NCBI RefSeq assembly: GCF_902726655.1
Contig: NZ_CACVAN010000001.1
Span: 1,798,001 to 1,862,000 of the forward strand
DNA from: Virgibacillus ihumii
GTDB taxonomy: Bacteria; Bacillota; Bacilli; Bacillales; Amphibacillaceae
Length of the DNA stretch: 64,000 nucleotides
Reading direction: 5' to 3'
This document shows, one piece after another, positions 8,013 through 18,464 of the stretch. Position 1 is the stretch's first letter. Every line of letters starts with the position of its first letter. The notes beneath the pieces were generated by a model, which saw only the letters and a list, made by a program, of their open reading frames with translations, was not told the DNA's origin and searched no databases. The position numbers and the translations under genes were made by a program.

Positions 8013-8052
8013 AAAAAACCTTCCCCAACTTCGCAGTCAGAGAAGGTTTTTT
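8013..8052. terminator. Bidirectional terminator between iclR and prpB
   Basis: AAAAAACCTTC pairs with GAAGGTTTTTT, giving A- and T-runs on both sides for the two convergent genes. A second GC-rich hairpin (CCGGGTGGT...ACCGCCCGG, 7981-8004) precedes it. Confidence 0.82.
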
Positions 8053-8065
8053 CACCCTTTTATCT

Positions 8066-8968
8066 TTATTCATCCAAAACGGTCTTGGCAATATTTCCAT
8101 CCAATTCCTCAAACTCATCCAATGAAATCGTGTCATACAATTCCTGGCGTGTCTGCATGTCGGAAAGTCCTTCTTTTTGGGTACCTTCTTCCATAATAAG
8201 CTGAAAAATCCGTTCATATGCCTTTGCAGCCACCCTTAAGGATGTAACCGGATAGATTACCATACCGAATCCCATATCCTGAAATTCCTGTGCGGTAAAG
8301 TACGGGGTCTTGCCAAATTCCGTCATATTCGCGAGTAATGGTACATCCAGCTTTCCTGCAAATAAACGAAATTCCTCTTCCGTTTGCAATGCTTCCGGGA
8401 AGATTGCGTCCGCACCTGCTTCCACGTAAAAATTAGCCCGCTCAATTGCCGAATCCATCCCTTCAACTGCTTTGGCATCTGTTCGCGCCACAACAACTAG
8501 AGATGGTGCCACTTCCTTGATTGCTCTGATCTTTTGCGCCAGTTCTTCTTTTGCAACAAGCTGTTTTCCATTTAAATGACCGCACTTTTTTGGGAGCTTT
8601 TGATCCTCTATTTGAACGGCGGCCACCTTTGCCTCGACCATTTCAGCAGCAGTACGTGCAACGTTCAGTACACCGCCGAATCCGGTGTCAATATCAACAA
8701 GCACCGGCAGATTGACAGCCCGGACTAATCCCCTGGCACGATCAGCCATCTCGGTGGAAGTAATCATGCCGAGATCAGGCAGCCCAACGCTTGCTGTGTA
8801 GGCACCACCTGACAGATATAGAGATGAAAAACCTGCCTTTTTAGCCACAAGTGCAGCCATTTCATCATGTGCGCCGGGAATTTGTAAAATATCTTTCTTT
8901 TCGATTAGTTCCTTAAACTGTTTTGCTAATTCTTCCTGTGTTGACGACTGGTTGACAATCCACGGCAT
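8066..8968 (-). CDS. prpB: Methylisocitrate lyase
   Basis: A 300-residue isocitrate-lyase-superfamily enzyme that splits 2-methylisocitrate into pyruvate and succinate, closing the 2-methylcitrate cycle for propionyl-CoA. The signature PKKCGH with the catalytic Cys is present, along with the substrate-loop SLYLSGGAYTAS and the Mg-binding VDIDTGFGG region. Start 8968 follows GGAGGAACAACAG. It is the last gene of prpC-prpD-prpB, 15 bases after prpD. The equivalent Bacillus gene is mmgF/yqiQ. Confidence 0.94.
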   Translation of the reverse strand: MPWIVNQSSTQEELAKQFKELIEKKDILQIPGAHDEMAALVAKKAGFSSLYLSGGAYTASVGLPDLGMITSTEMADRARGLVRAVNLPVLVDIDTGFGGVLNVARTAAEMVEAKVAAVQIEDQKLPKKCGHLNGKQLVAKEELAQKIRAIKEVAPSLVVVARTDAKAVEGMDSAIERANFYVEAGADAIFPEALQTEEEFRLFAGKLDVPLLANMTEFGKTPYFTAQEFQDMGFGMVIYPVTSLRVAAKAYERIFQLIMEEGTQKEGLSDMQTRQELYDTISLDEFEELDGNIAKTVLDE

Positions 8969-8983
8969 CTGTTGTTCCTCCTT

Positions 8984-10420
8984 CTAATGTACAAATAACG
9001 CCACAAATTCGTTTACGTTCATTGAGATTAATCTTTCGTAATCAAAACTGATTTCTTGAATCACCTGCAGTTGTTTTTTTGCAAATTTGGTAGCGAGGTT
9101 ATTCGTGTATTTCTGTCGTATTTGCGGTATTGCTTCCTCCCTGCGGAACCGGTGCCCCAATGGATATTCGCAAATGATGTTTTCGGTGGCAGTTCCGTCT
9201 TCAAAGTGGACTTGCACCGCATTCGCAATGGAACGTTTTTCAGGGTCAAGATAATCTTCGGTGTATGCTTCATTTTCTTTTAAAACCATTTTATCACGTA
9301 ACACATCGATGACCGGATCAGCAGCCGCTTCATCTTCATAATCCTCTGCCGTTATGCCGCCTTTTAAAAGTCCCACCGCGGTAATGTACTGAATGCAATG
9401 ATCCCGGTCCGCCGGGTTATGAAGAGTTCCTTTTTTATCGATGATCCTGACGGCAGATTCATGTGTCGTAATCGTTATCTGAACAATTTCATTCAGGCGG
9501 TCTTTAACTTCAGGATAAAGCTGTATTGCTGCTTCTGCTGCTGTCTGTGCATGAAATTCCGCCGGATAGGATACTTTAAATAATACATTTTCCATGACAT
9601 AACTATCAAGCGGTTGGCTAAGCACAAGCTCCTGTTTGTTAAATAAAACATCCTGAAATCCCCAGCCAGGTGCACTTAAAGCAGTCTCGTAGCCCATTTC
9701 TCCATTAACAGCCATCAACGCCAGCCGAACACCTCTGCTGGTCGCGTCCCCTGCTGCCCACGATTTTCGCGAACCGGTATTCGGTGCATGCCGATACGTA
9801 CGTAAACTGGAATTATCAATCCAAGCGTTGGACAACGCATTAATAATTTCTTCACGCCCGCCTCCGAGCATTTTTGTAACCACAGCTGTAGTGGCGACTT
9901 TTACATACAAAACATGGTCAAGCCCAACACGGTTGAGACTGTTCTCCAGAGCAAGAATCCCCTGAATTTCATGGGCTTTGATCATCATTTCCAGAACTTC
10001 TTGCATCTGTACAGGGTCTTCTCCCTTGCTGAGACGTTCCTGACTGACATAATCCGCCACTGCCAAAATACCGCCAAGATTATCGGACGGATGCCCCCAT
10101 TCAGCGGCAAGCCATGTATCATTATAATCGAGCCAGCGAATGATGGCCCCAATATTGAATGCCCCCTGAACAGGATCAAGCACATAGGAAGTCCCCGGTA
10201 CCCGAGCCCCGTTTGGAACAATCGTGCCTGGCACAACCGGCCCTAACAGCTTTGTACATTCCGGATAGTTCAAGGACAGAATACCGCATCCCAGTGTATC
10301 AATCAACACATGATGAGCGGTCGAGAAAGCCTCTTCACTGGTTATTTCCTTATTTAACACATAATCGGCAATTTCCTCCAAAATTTCGTCAACAGCCTTT
10401 TGTTCCTTCAATTTTTCCAT
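8984..10420 (-). CDS. prpD: 2-methylcitrate dehydratase (MmgE/PrpD family)
   Basis: A protein of about 478 residues matching the iron-sulfur-independent PrpD family (normal length about 480). Recognisable segments are [13 protein letters not shown] near the start, [26 protein letters not shown], and [13 protein letters not shown]. It dehydrates 2-methylcitrate to 2-methyl-cis-aconitate. Three possible starts (TTG 10426, ATG 10423, ATG 10420) are consecutive; the last is best spaced from AAAGGAAG. It follows prpC by about 80 bases with no terminator seen. Confidence 0.93.
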   Translation of the reverse strand: MEKLKEQKAVDEILEEIADYVLNKEITSEEAFSTAHHVLIDTLGCGILSLNYPECTKLLGPVVPGTIVPNGARVPGTSYVLDPVQGAFNIGAIIRWLDYNDTWLAAEWGHPSDNLGGILAVADYVSQERLSKGEDPVQMQEVLEMMIKAHEIQGILALENSLNRVGLDHVLYVKVATTAVVTKMLGGGREEIINALSNAWIDNSSLRTYRHAPNTGSRKSWAAGDATSRGVRLALMAVNGEMGYETALSAPGWGFQDVLFNKQELVLSQPLDSYVMENVLFKVSYPAEFHAQTAAEAAIQLYPEVKDRLNEIVQITITTHESAVRIIDKKGTLHNPADRDHCIQYITAVGLLKGGITAEDYEDEAAADPVIDVLRDKMVLKENEAYTEDYLDPEKRSIANAVQVHFEDGTATENIICEYPLGHRFRREEAIPQIRQKYTNNLATKFAKKQLQVIQEISFDYERLISMNVNEFVALFVH

Positions 10421-10504
10421 CATCAACTTCCTTTCTATTGTCTATCGTCCAGCAAATACTGGACTTCTGCAAGTCCTTTATCAATCAATAAATCGAGCCA
10501 ATTC

Positions 10505-11614
10505 TCACAAATTCCGCTCACCTATGTATTTCACCCTTGGCCTGAACAGGCGATTGTTTTCATGCTGTTCAATAATGTGTGCACATAGTCCAGCCGTTCT
10601 GGAACTGAAAAAGATTGGTGTGTATAACGGAATAGGAATCCCAAGCATCCAATAGACAGGAGCAGCATAATAATCGAGATTCGGATATAGTCCTTTTTCC
10701 TGCGCCATAACAGTTTCCCCTGCTTCACACATATCAAGCAATTGCGAATCACCTTTGCGCTCGCATAGCTGTTTCAAAGACTCTTTCATGATCGCAGCCC
10801 TCGGGTCCATTTTCTTCATATAGACACGATGCCCGAACCCCATAATCTTTTCTTTGCGTTGCATTTTATCCTCAAGTAATGTCACAAATTGATCAACTGA
10901 GCCTGCTTCATTTAACATACACATCACCGCTTCATTGGCACCGCCATGCAAACTTCCTTTCAACGATGCGACTGCACCGGTCAGTGCTCCGTACATATCT
11001 GATTGTGTCGAAGCAATCACTCTCGATGTAAACGTGGAATTGGGCATTTCGTGTTCACTATATAATAGAAGCAATCGGTCAAAAATTTCTGCTTCCAATT
11101 CCGTTGGTTTTTCACCCGTAATCATGTACAAAAAGTTTGAGCTATACGGTAATAACGGATCCGGATCAATCGGGTTTTCATTATTTATTATCCGGTAGCT
11201 GTTCACGGTTACAGCCGGTAATTTTCCCAATAAGTCATATGCCCGATGTTTATTCGCCTCAAGCGAACGGTCATCCAGCGCCAAGTCAAACCCGGCCAAA
11301 GCGGATATGGCTGTCCGCTGACCATCCATCGGGTGCGTTTCTTTGGGAAGTAATTTGAGCACATCCATAATCGTAGCAGGAAGCTGATAGTTCCCCTTTA
11401 ATTTCTCTTCAAGAGCTTGTCGCTCAGCCTTTGACGGCAATGTGCCCTCAAGCAGCAGATAAACCACATCGGTATACGTTTTTCTTGTTGACAGATCAAT
11501 CAAATCATAACCCCTGATAATGATTTTTTCCAGTTCCGTATCCAAAAGGGAAATTCCCGTTTCAGAAGCGATAACACCTTCCAACCCCGGAACAAACGCA
11601 TCCTTTGTTTTCAT
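10505..11614 (-). CDS. prpC: 2-methylcitrate synthase / citrate synthase
   Basis: A 369-residue type of citrate synthase, the length of Bacillus MmgD. It shows GSLHGGANEAV and the MGFGHRVY segment with the conserved His residues, and an Asp/Arg-rich C-terminus. It condenses propionyl-CoA (and probably acetyl-CoA) with oxaloacetate. Two adjacent ATG codons (11617, 11614) exist; the second is better spaced from GGAGG. First gene of the methylcitrate operon, divergent from a LysR regulator. Confidence 0.92.
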   Translation of the reverse strand: MKTKDAFVPGLEGVIASETGISLLDTELEKIIIRGYDLIDLSTRKTYTDVVYLLLEGTLPSKAERQALEEKLKGNYQLPATIMDVLKLLPKETHPMDGQRTAISALAGFDLALDDRSLEANKHRAYDLLGKLPAVTVNSYRIINNENPIDPDPLLPYSSNFLYMITGEKPTELEAEIFDRLLLLYSEHEMPNSTFTSRVIASTQSDMYGALTGAVASLKGSLHGGANEAVMCMLNEAGSVDQFVTLLEDKMQRKEKIMGFGHRVYMKKMDPRAAIMKESLKQLCERKGDSQLLDMCEAGETVMAQEKGLYPNLDYYAAPVYWMLGIPIPLYTPIFFSSRTAGLCAHIIEQHENNRLFRPRVKYIGERNL

Positions 11615-11775
11615 CATGAAACCTCCATCCCATTCCTTTTATGATGACCTTCGTGATTGTATTGCTCATTCTATAAGTCTATTATACGTTTGAAATGGAA
11701 ATCAGAAAAATATATAATTTTAATCATCAACCATAGTTTTTTTCAATACCAGAAAATATGCACAGGAGGTTATCC

Positions 11776-12645
11776 ATGAAACTGCAGGATTGGAAAATGC
11801 TTGATGCGTTGTATGCCACCGGGAACATCACACAGGCATCGAAACGTCTCTTTCTTTCACAGCCAACACTTACATCAAGGATCAGAAGCCTTGAGGATTA
11901 TTACGGGGTAAAACTTATCATCAGAAAGCAAAGAGGAATTACTTTTACACCCGAGGGGGAAGTGCTCGCGCGCCATGCCAAAAAAATGCTCCATGAACAG
12001 ATAAACATTGAAGAAAAACTGAACAACATGAAAGAACAAGTTGCCGGCACGCTAAGAGTCGGGGTTTCCAATTTCTTTGCGCTGAATAAAATGCCGAAAC
12101 TGCTGCGGCTTTTTAAGCAAACCTATCCGAACGTGGAGTTCCAGGTGGTGACCGGCTGGAGCAGTGAAATGTACCGGCGGATTTTAAATCATGATGTCCA
12201 TATCAGCTTTATCAAAGGGAATTATAGCTGGAAAGACAACAAAGAACTGCTCTATGAGGAAGAAATATGCATTGCGTCACCATGGGATTTTACATGGGAA
12301 ACGCTACCGGATTTTCCCCGCATTGATTATAATACGGATGAAAAAATGCGGCATATCGTCGATAATTGGTGGTATAACAACTATAAACAACATCCCAACA
12401 TAAACATACAGGTCAATCAGGTCGAAACCTGTAAAGAAATGATTGTTAACGGTCTTGGCTATGCCATTTTGGCCAACCTTGTTGTGCGACCACATCCTGA
12501 ATTGGTGACCAAACCGCTGCATTATCCTTCAGGTGAGACCATCACGCGAAAAACCTGGATGTATTATCACGAAGATTCGCTGCAGATGAATCTTGTCCAT
12601 GCGTTTGTGAAATTTATCCGGGAACTGGATGTGAAAGGATTGTAA
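11776..12645 (+). CDS. LysR-family regulator, probably of the methylcitrate operon
   Basis: A 289-residue protein with an N-terminal LysR winged helix (about residues 1-65: NITQASKRLFLSQPTLTSRIRSLE) and a periplasmic-binding-like effector domain. ATG 11776 follows AGGAGGTTATCC; a shorter-spaced upstream ATG has none. It is divergent from prpC across a 140-bp spacer, the usual arrangement for a LysR protein and its target. Ligand would be a methylcitrate-cycle intermediate by inference. Bacilli more often control this cycle by other regulators, so the link is positional. Confidence 0.88.
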   Translation: MKLQDWKMLDALYATGNITQASKRLFLSQPTLTSRIRSLEDYYGVKLIIRKQRGITFTPEGEVLARHAKKMLHEQINIEEKLNNMKEQVAGTLRVGVSNFFALNKMPKLLRLFKQTYPNVEFQVVTGWSSEMYRRILNHDVHISFIKGNYSWKDNKELLYEEEICIASPWDFTWETLPDFPRIDYNTDEKMRHIVDNWWYNNYKQHPNINIQVNQVETCKEMIVNGLGYAILANLVVRPHPELVTKPLHYPSGETITRKTWMYYHEDSLQMNLVHAFVKFIRELDVKGL

Positions 12646-12666
12646 TACCAGTAAATATAATGTAAC

Positions 12667-12701
12667 AAAAATCGGATGGTGTCAGGCACCACCCGATTTT
12701 T
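12667..12701. terminator. Bidirectional terminator between lysR and rocD
   Basis: AAAAATCGG-ATGGTG-TCAGG-CACCAC-CCGATTTTT forms a strong hairpin with flanking A and T runs serving both convergent genes. Confidence 0.88.
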
Positions 12702-12705
12702 ACAA

Positions 12706-13899
12706 TTACTTGGAAAGAACTTTACTCACTTTTTCAATCGCCCAGTCAAGGTCCTCTTTTTCAATAACCAATGGCGGTGCAAAACGAATTGTGTTTTCGT
12801 GTGTTTCTTTACACAACACGCCTTCTTCCTTCAGTGCTTCACAATATTTGCGGACCGGATGATTAAATTCAACTCCGATAAACAGTCCGCGAACACGAAT
12901 TTCCTTCAATTCCGGATTGTCAATCTTGCTCAATGCTTTTTCAAAGTATTCACCAAGTTCCAGTGAACGTTCAACCAACTTTTCCTCTTCAATTACATCA
13001 AGCGCAGCCATTGACACAGCACATGCCAGTGGGTTTCCACCGAATGTTGAACCATGTGAACCCGGTGTGAAAACATCCATAATATCTTTGTTGGCAGCAA
13101 TTGCTGATACCGGCATGACGCCGCCGCCTAGAGCTTTACCCATCACAAAAATATCCGGAGTGACTCCTTCCCATTCGCATGCAAACATTTTACCGGTACG
13201 TGCAAAACCAGTTTGCACCTCATCAGCAATGAACAATACATTATTTTCATCACAGATTTTACGGATTTCTTTTAAATATCCTTCTGGCGGAATGATAATG
13301 CCTGCTTCACCCTGGATTGGCTCTACAATTATAGCAGCAGTGTTTGGTGTGATTGCCTTACGGATTGCATCAGCATCTCCGTATTCCACTTTGTTAATGT
13401 TTGGTACAAATGGACCGTAATCCTTAGTAGCACCGGGATCATCGGATAAAGAAATTGCGTTTAACGTCCGGCCATGGAAGTTTCCTCTCGCAGCGATGAT
13501 TTCTGCTTTGTTATCTTCCACTCCTTTTACTTCATATGCCCACCGGCGTGCAGCTTTAATACTTGTCTCGACAGCTTCCACACCAGTGTTCATAGGCAGC
13601 ACTTTATCTTTTCCGGTTATTTCTGCAACTCGTTTGGTCCATGGTCCGAGCAATTCATTATGGAACGCACGGGATGTCAACGTTACTTTGTCCGCCTGAT
13701 CTTTCAGCGCACCAATAATTTTCGGATGACGATGGCCCTGGTTTACAGCAGAATAAGCACTCAACATATCCATGTATTTATTGCCTTCAGGATCTTTCAC
13801 CCATACACCTTCCGCTTCTGCAACGACTATCGGCAGCGGATGATAATTATGCGCACCATAATGCTCTGTCTGTTCAATAATTTCTTTAGACGATGCCAT
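12706..13899 (-). CDS. rocD: Ornithine aminotransferase
   Basis: A 397-residue class III PLP aminotransferase converting ornithine and 2-oxoglutarate to glutamate semialdehyde (pyrroline-5-carboxylate) and glutamate. The PLP Lys lies in [10 protein letters not shown], with EPIQGEAGI and [16 protein letters not shown] upstream. ATG 13899 follows AAGGAGGAGTTTTTC; the longer reading frame starts without a ribosome site. It lies 63 bases after rocA, so both probably come from the sigma-54 promoter upstream of rocA. Confidence 0.95.
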   Translation of the reverse strand: MASSKEIIEQTEHYGAHNYHPLPIVVAEAEGVWVKDPEGNKYMDMLSAYSAVNQGHRHPKIIGALKDQADKVTLTSRAFHNELLGPWTKRVAEITGKDKVLPMNTGVEAVETSIKAARRWAYEVKGVEDNKAEIIAARGNFHGRTLNAISLSDDPGATKDYGPFVPNINKVEYGDADAIRKAITPNTAAIIVEPIQGEAGIIIPPEGYLKEIRKICDENNVLFIADEVQTGFARTGKMFACEWEGVTPDIFVMGKALGGGVMPVSAIAANKDIMDVFTPGSHGSTFGGNPLACAVSMAALDVIEEEKLVERSLELGEYFEKALSKIDNPELKEIRVRGLFIGVEFNHPVRKYCEALKEEGVLCKETHENTIRFAPPLVIEKEDLDWAIEKVSKVLSK

Positions 13900-13962
13900 G
13901 AAAAACTCCTCCTTGTAAATCTGATTGGAGCAGAATGCTGACACATCCCGCTCCAAATATTT

Positions 13963-15510
13963 CTAGTATGTCTCAGATACTGTTTTTGCCATCATGTGCA
14001 GTGCCAAATAATCCGGACCGCCTGCTTTGGAATCAGTACCGGACATTTTAAATCCGCCGAATGGCTGGTATCCAACAATCGCACCTGTACAGTTTCGGTT
14101 GAAATACAGGTTCCCAACATCGAACTCCATCGTTGCTTTATTCAGATGCTCACGGTTTCTGGAAATGACAGCACCAGTTAAGCCGTATTCTGAGTTATTG
14201 GCCATATCAAGCGCCTCATCAAAATCTTTTGCTTTGGCAAAGGCAACAACCGGACCGAAAATTTCTTCCTGCATAATACGCGCTTCAATATCGACATCAG
14301 CAAAAACGGTTGGCTGAATAAAGAAGCCTGTGGAGTTATCTCCTTCGCCGCCGGCAGCAAGTTTTCCTTCCTGTTTGCCAATTTCAATATAATCCATAAT
14401 TTTATCATAAGCACCCTGATCAATAACAGGACCCATATACATATCAGGTGTCGTTGTTTCGCCCACGGTCAGTTCATTTGTGCGCTTCACAACTTTATCG
14501 AGCACTTCATCATAGACATCTTCATGCACGACAGCACGGGATCCGGCAGAACACTTTTGCCCGGAGAATCCAAATGCAGAGGTTACAATTGATTCTACTG
14601 CAACATCAATATCGGCTTCTTTGTCAACAACAACAGTATCCTTTCCACCCATTTCCACAATAACACGTTTCAGATGGTTTTGCTCCTCCTGGACAGCTGC
14701 AGCACGGCCATACAGACGTGTACCAACATCACGGGAGCCGGTAAACGTAATTAAAGCAGTTTTTGGATGATCGACCAAGTAATCACCGACTTCCCCGCCG
14801 CTTCCGGGAAGGAAATTGATGACGCCATCCGGCATACCTGCTTCCACTAAGACATCAACAAACTCAGCTGCAATGACAGGTGTGGCACTTGCCGGTTTCA
14901 GAATCGTCGTATTTCCTGTTACAAGTGGTGCAACAGTTGTACCGACCATAATTGCGAATGCAAAGTTCCATGGCGGAATCGTAACGGCAACCCCCGTTGG
15001 AATGTACATGTATCGATTGTATTCGCCGATTCTGCTGTTTACGTCTTTACCCTGATCCAGTTCAATCATCTGACGGGCGTAATATTCCATGAAGTCGATA
15101 CCTTCTGCAATATCTGCATCTGCTTCCTTCCACGGTTTACCTGCTTCTTTAATAAGCAGCGCCGTGAATTCAGCTTTTCTGCGACGTACAATGGCCGCCG
15201 CGCGAATCAAAATGTTGGCACGGTCCACTGCTTTTGTATATTTCCATGTTTTAAACGCTTCAGCAGCAGCCTGAATTGCCTTTTCAGCTTCTTCCTTGCC
15301 TGCTTTCGCTACCGTTCCAATAACTTCTTCTTTATTTCCGGGATTAATGGAAGTAATTTTTTGCTCGGTGGAAACACGCTCGCCACCAATTAGAAGATCA
15401 TAATTTTTTCCCAGTTCCGCCTGGATTGTTTTCATTCCGGCGTCCAGTGTTTGACGATTTTCTTCAACTTTAAAATCTGTAAATGGTTCGTGTTTATATC
15501 GTGTTAACAT
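13963..15510 (-). CDS. rocA: 1-pyrroline-5-carboxylate dehydrogenase
   Basis: A 515-residue ALDH, exactly the usual RocA length, oxidising pyrroline-5-carboxylate/glutamate semialdehyde to glutamate. Catalytic Glu lies in [13 protein letters not shown] and Cys in [16 protein letters not shown] 15510 follows GGGAGGGCTTAC. A consensus -24/-12 promoter lies about 42 bases upstream with two activator-type inverted repeats beyond it, and rocR is divergent. Confidence 0.95.
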   Translation of the reverse strand: MLTRYKHEPFTDFKVEENRQTLDAGMKTIQAELGKNYDLLIGGERVSTEQKITSINPGNKEEVIGTVAKAGKEEAEKAIQAAAEAFKTWKYTKAVDRANILIRAAAIVRRRKAEFTALLIKEAGKPWKEADADIAEGIDFMEYYARQMIELDQGKDVNSRIGEYNRYMYIPTGVAVTIPPWNFAFAIMVGTTVAPLVTGNTTILKPASATPVIAAEFVDVLVEAGMPDGVINFLPGSGGEVGDYLVDHPKTALITFTGSRDVGTRLYGRAAAVQEEQNHLKRVIVEMGGKDTVVVDKEADIDVAVESIVTSAFGFSGQKCSAGSRAVVHEDVYDEVLDKVVKRTNELTVGETTTPDMYMGPVIDQGAYDKIMDYIEIGKQEGKLAAGGEGDNSTGFFIQPTVFADVDIEARIMQEEIFGPVVAFAKAKDFDEALDMANNSEYGLTGAVISRNREHLNKATMEFDVGNLYFNRNCTGAIVGYQPFGGFKMSGTDSKAGGPDYLALHMMAKTVSETY

Positions 15511-15551
15511 GTAAGCCCTCCCAAAATTATTATTTGTTCCTTTTCTATAAA

Positions 15552-15568
15552 AGCAAATTTTATGCCAA
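15552..15568 (-). promoter_or_regulatory. Sigma-54 (-24/-12) promoter of rocA-rocD
   Basis: TTGGCATAAAATTTGCT matches YTGGCAY-N-TTGCW, with exactly ten bases between the invariant GG and GC. It directs transcription toward rocA and requires a sigma-54 activator such as the adjacent RocR. Confidence 0.88.
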
Positions 15569-15608
15569 CTATTCAAATGCTGAATTGGCGGGATTTCAGG
15601 TTCATAGC

Positions 15609-15658
15609 TGCAAAATCAAATTGCACTATGTCAAGTATTGCCGCAAATGTATTTTGCA
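15609..15658. promoter_or_regulatory. Paired upstream activator sites for RocR
   Basis: Two 17-bp inverted repeats, TGCAAAATCAAATTGCA (15609-15625) and CGCAAATGTATTTTGCA (15642-15658), have centres 33 bp apart, about three helical turns, 50-90 bases upstream of the -24/-12 promoter. This matches the tandem activator-site layout known for RocR-controlled genes in Bacillus. Confidence 0.75.
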
Positions 15659-15702
15659 GTATTTACTGTTTTACCTTAAAATAAAGTACAGGAGGATAGC
15701 TT

Positions 15703-17091
15703 ATGAATAAAGATGATACACAGTCGTTAATTCATATGAATGATTTATATAAACAACTGCTCAATGAAGTGAATGTCGGGGTTCATGCGATAAACGCACA
15801 GGGAAAAACAATCATTTATAATAAAAAGATGATGGAAATTGAGTCGATGGAAAGTGCCGATGTGCTTGGCAAAAATGTATTGGATGTCTTCTCCTTCAAT
15901 GAAAATCAGCACAGCACCCTTGTGCATGCACTGAAAACCGGGAAAGTTACCAAGGACGTCAGACAAACATATTTCAATAACAAAGGTGAAGAAATTACTA
16001 CGATTAATAATACATTTCCGATTGTAAGAAACGGAAAAATTACTGAAGCTGTCGAGATTGCCAAAGATGTAACTCAGTTGGAACACGTCATCAAGGAAAA
16101 TGTGCTGCGGAAGAAAAACAGCAGTTATACATTTGATCAGATTATTGGGGACAGCCCAGAATTCACCTCGGTTATCGAAGAAGCCAAACTCGGCACACGC
16201 ACAGCTTCATCCGTGCTAATTGTCGGGGAAACCGGTACAGGTAAGGAATTGTTTGCCCAAAGCATCCATAATGGCAGCGATAGGTCTGGCGCATCTTTTA
16301 TTGCCCAAAACTGTGCGGCAATCCCGGAGAGCCTGATGGAAAGTTTGCTGTTTGGGACCAAAAAAGGCGCATTTACGGGAGCTATCGATTCACCAGGCCT
16401 TTTCGAGCAGGCAGACGGCGGAACTTTACTGCTTGATGAAATCAACTCACTTGATGCCGCACTTCAGGCCAAACTGTTACGGGCAATTCAGGAAAAAACA
16501 ATCAGAAGAATCGGTGATACACAAGATAAAAAAGTCGACGTACGCATTATCGCAACCGTGAACGATGATCCAGCAGATATTCTGGCAAACAATCACATCC
16601 GCAAAGACCTGTTTTACCGGCTTAGTGTTATCACCCTTCATATCCCGCCATTACGGGAACGAAAACAAGACATTATACCGCTGTCACAGGAATTCATCCA
16701 TAAATATAACGCATTATTCCACATGAACGTCCGGAAAATCAGCGAAGACGCAATCGCCCTTCTCTACCAGCATGATTGGCCGGGAAATGTGCGGGAGCTG
16801 GAGCACACCATTGAAGGCGCCATGAATCTGATTATTGATGAGGAAGAAATCCAGACACACCATCTGCCAATCCGGTTCCGGAAAAGGTATCAGAGCAGTG
16901 AAGATGACAGCCCCGAACAGGATGTAACAAATAACACTTCCCGATCACTGCATGCGACAATCAGCGAAGTGGAAAAAAACTACATCAAACAAGTGCTGGC
17001 TGAAACCAATCACAATGTTACACAAGCTGCAAAGAAACTTGGCATCAGCAGACAGAGTCTTCAATATCGGATTAGAAAATACACAATTTAA
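15703..17091 (+). CDS. rocR: RocR-type sigma-54-dependent activator
   Basis: A 462-residue enhancer-binding protein: N-terminal PAS sensor (about 10-125), central AAA+ domain (about 150-375) with Walker A GETGTGKE, the sigma-54 contact GAFTGA and Walker B GGTLLLDEI, and a Fis-type helix-turn-helix at the C-terminus (AAKKLGISRQSLQYRIRKY). In Bacillus RocR activates arginine catabolism in response to ornithine or citrulline. It begins after CAGGAGGATAGCTT, is divergent from rocA and ends in a strong terminator. Confidence 0.93.
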   Translation: MNKDDTQSLIHMNDLYKQLLNEVNVGVHAINAQGKTIIYNKKMMEIESMESADVLGKNVLDVFSFNENQHSTLVHALKTGKVTKDVRQTYFNNKGEEITTINNTFPIVRNGKITEAVEIAKDVTQLEHVIKENVLRKKNSSYTFDQIIGDSPEFTSVIEEAKLGTRTASSVLIVGETGTGKELFAQSIHNGSDRSGASFIAQNCAAIPESLMESLLFGTKKGAFTGAIDSPGLFEQADGGTLLLDEINSLDAALQAKLLRAIQEKTIRRIGDTQDKKVDVRIIATVNDDPADILANNHIRKDLFYRLSVITLHIPPLRERKQDIIPLSQEFIHKYNALFHMNVRKISEDAIALLYQHDWPGNVRELEHTIEGAMNLIIDEEEIQTHHLPIRFRKRYQSSEDDSPEQDVTNNTSRSLHATISEVEKNYIKQVLAETNHNVTQAAKKLGISRQSLQYRIRKYTI

Positions 17092-17093
17092 TA

Positions 17094-17125
17094 ATCGGGT
17101 AATGCCGGACATCACCCGATTTTTT
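17094..17125 (+). terminator. rocR terminator
   Basis: ATCGGGT pairs with ACCCGAT across a 13-base loop and is followed by a run of six Ts. Confidence 0.85.
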
Positions 17126-17128
17126 CCA

Positions 17129-17218
17129 TTACTTTTTCTTCTTCTTGATCACCGGATTTTCCAGTCCATACTCCAGTAAGAGATGATTTCGATGAGATTT
17201 TATCAGCCATTCCCCCAT
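17129..17218 (-). other. 29-codon reading frame or gene remnant, unassigned
   Basis: The minus strand encodes MGEWLIKSHRNH-LLLEYGLENPVIK followed by five Lys in all and a stop, which reads like the C-terminus of a real protein. No ribosome binding site precedes the ATG and a stop codon abuts it, so it may be a decayed gene end rather than a working small gene. The remaining 17219-17420 holds only AT-rich sequence with no other feature seen. Confidence 0.25.
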
Positions 17219-17497
17219 TCAACAATTTTCAAAAACAGACTCATTTGCATTTTTGTAAAATTAACTTTACTTTTTTATTCCTTCCTAATTTTACATATTG
17301 CCAACCTTAATATAGACGCATTTTAACACACACCCTTTTCATTAAGGCATTTTGTCATAGTCAATTTGCCCTTTGTTCAGATATCGATAGTTTTATAGAA
17401 TCAAAGTAAATCTGGAAAAGGAGGAACGTCATTGTTATCTTTCTCATCGAAGAGTGATTTATACACCAACGTATTGAATTTAAAGGAGATGGAAAAC

Positions 17498-18388
17498 ATG
17501 CGGAAAATGTCATTAAGTCTTGTTCTACTGTTAGTTCTATCAGCACTATTGTTGCCAATCCAAACACTCGCCCATTCAACGTCAAATACGGGGGAACCAT
17601 CACTGAACCCAAACCGCATCCTTAATGTAGCGCACCGCGGAGCATCCGGACATGCACCGGAACATACACTGGCTGCATATGAACTCGGTGAAAAAATGCA
17701 CGGGGATTATATTGAAGTAGACTTACAAATGACGAAAGACAGCGTTCTGATTGCCATGCATGATGAAAAAGTAAATCGAACAACAAATGGGACAGGCTAC
17801 GTGAAAGATAAGACACTGAAGGAAATCAAACAGCTTGATGCAGGTTCCTGGTTCAATAAAAAATACCCGGAAAAAGCAAACCCGGCATACGTTGGGTTGG
17901 AAGTCCCTACTTTGGAAGAGGTCATTCGGAAATTCGGCAGAGATGCCAGGTACTATATCGAAACAAAATCTCCGGAAGTTTATCCCGGAATGGAAGAAGA
18001 ATTACTTAGAATCCTGAACAGATATAAATTGATTGGACCAAACGCACCATCAAGCAAAGTGCTTATTCAATCGTTTAGCGAAGAAAGTCTATCAATCGTA
18101 CATTCTATCAACCCGGATATTCCACTCATCCAATTAATCTCATATTCCGAGCCAGCAACCATTACTGATGAAGAATTGGATGAAATTGCATCATATGCAG
18201 TGGGAATCGGGGCCAGCCATACGAAAATTGATCAGGAATATGTGCAAAAAGTCCGTGAACATGAGCTGCTCATGCATCCATACACTGTAAACACGAAAGA
18301 AGATATGAAGAAAGTGCTGGATTGGGGCGTGACTGGGATGTTTACCAACTATCCGGATCGGTTTAATGAAGTATTGAGGGAAAGATGA
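17498..18388 (+). CDS. glpQ: Secreted glycerophosphodiester phosphodiesterase
   Basis: A 296-residue GDPD enzyme that hydrolyses glycerophosphodiesters to glycerol 3-phosphate and an alcohol. The catalytic motif is clear: [14 protein letters not shown], then [18 protein letters not shown] and RTTNGTG. A signal peptide ([20 protein letters not shown]) with a likely cut after TLAHS shows export. ATG 17498 follows AAAGGAG. An in-frame TTG at 17432 also has an excellent AAAGGAGGAAC site and would add 22 residues before the signal peptide; that segment may be an N-terminal extension or a leader peptide. Confidence 0.9.
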   Translation: MRKMSLSLVLLLVLSALLLPIQTLAHSTSNTGEPSLNPNRILNVAHRGASGHAPEHTLAAYELGEKMHGDYIEVDLQMTKDSVLIAMHDEKVNRTTNGTGYVKDKTLKEIKQLDAGSWFNKKYPEKANPAYVGLEVPTLEEVIRKFGRDARYYIETKSPEVYPGMEEELLRILNRYKLIGPNAPSSKVLIQSFSEESLSIVHSINPDIPLIQLISYSEPATITDEELDEIASYAVGIGASHTKIDQEYVQKVREHELLMHPYTVNTKEDMKKVLDWGVTGMFTNYPDRFNEVLRER

Positions 18389-18399
18389 TAGATGGACAA

Positions 18400-18435
18400 G
18401 ACCTAAGCTAATGTTTTGGCTTAGGTCTCTTTTTT
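18400..18435. terminator. Terminator after glpQ
   Basis: GACCTAAGC pairs with GCTTAGGTC, followed by TCTTTTTT on the plus strand; it also separates the convergent leuD-like gene. Confidence 0.85.
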
Positions 18436-18464
18436 ACAGGTATAGACAGAGTATAATGATTTCC

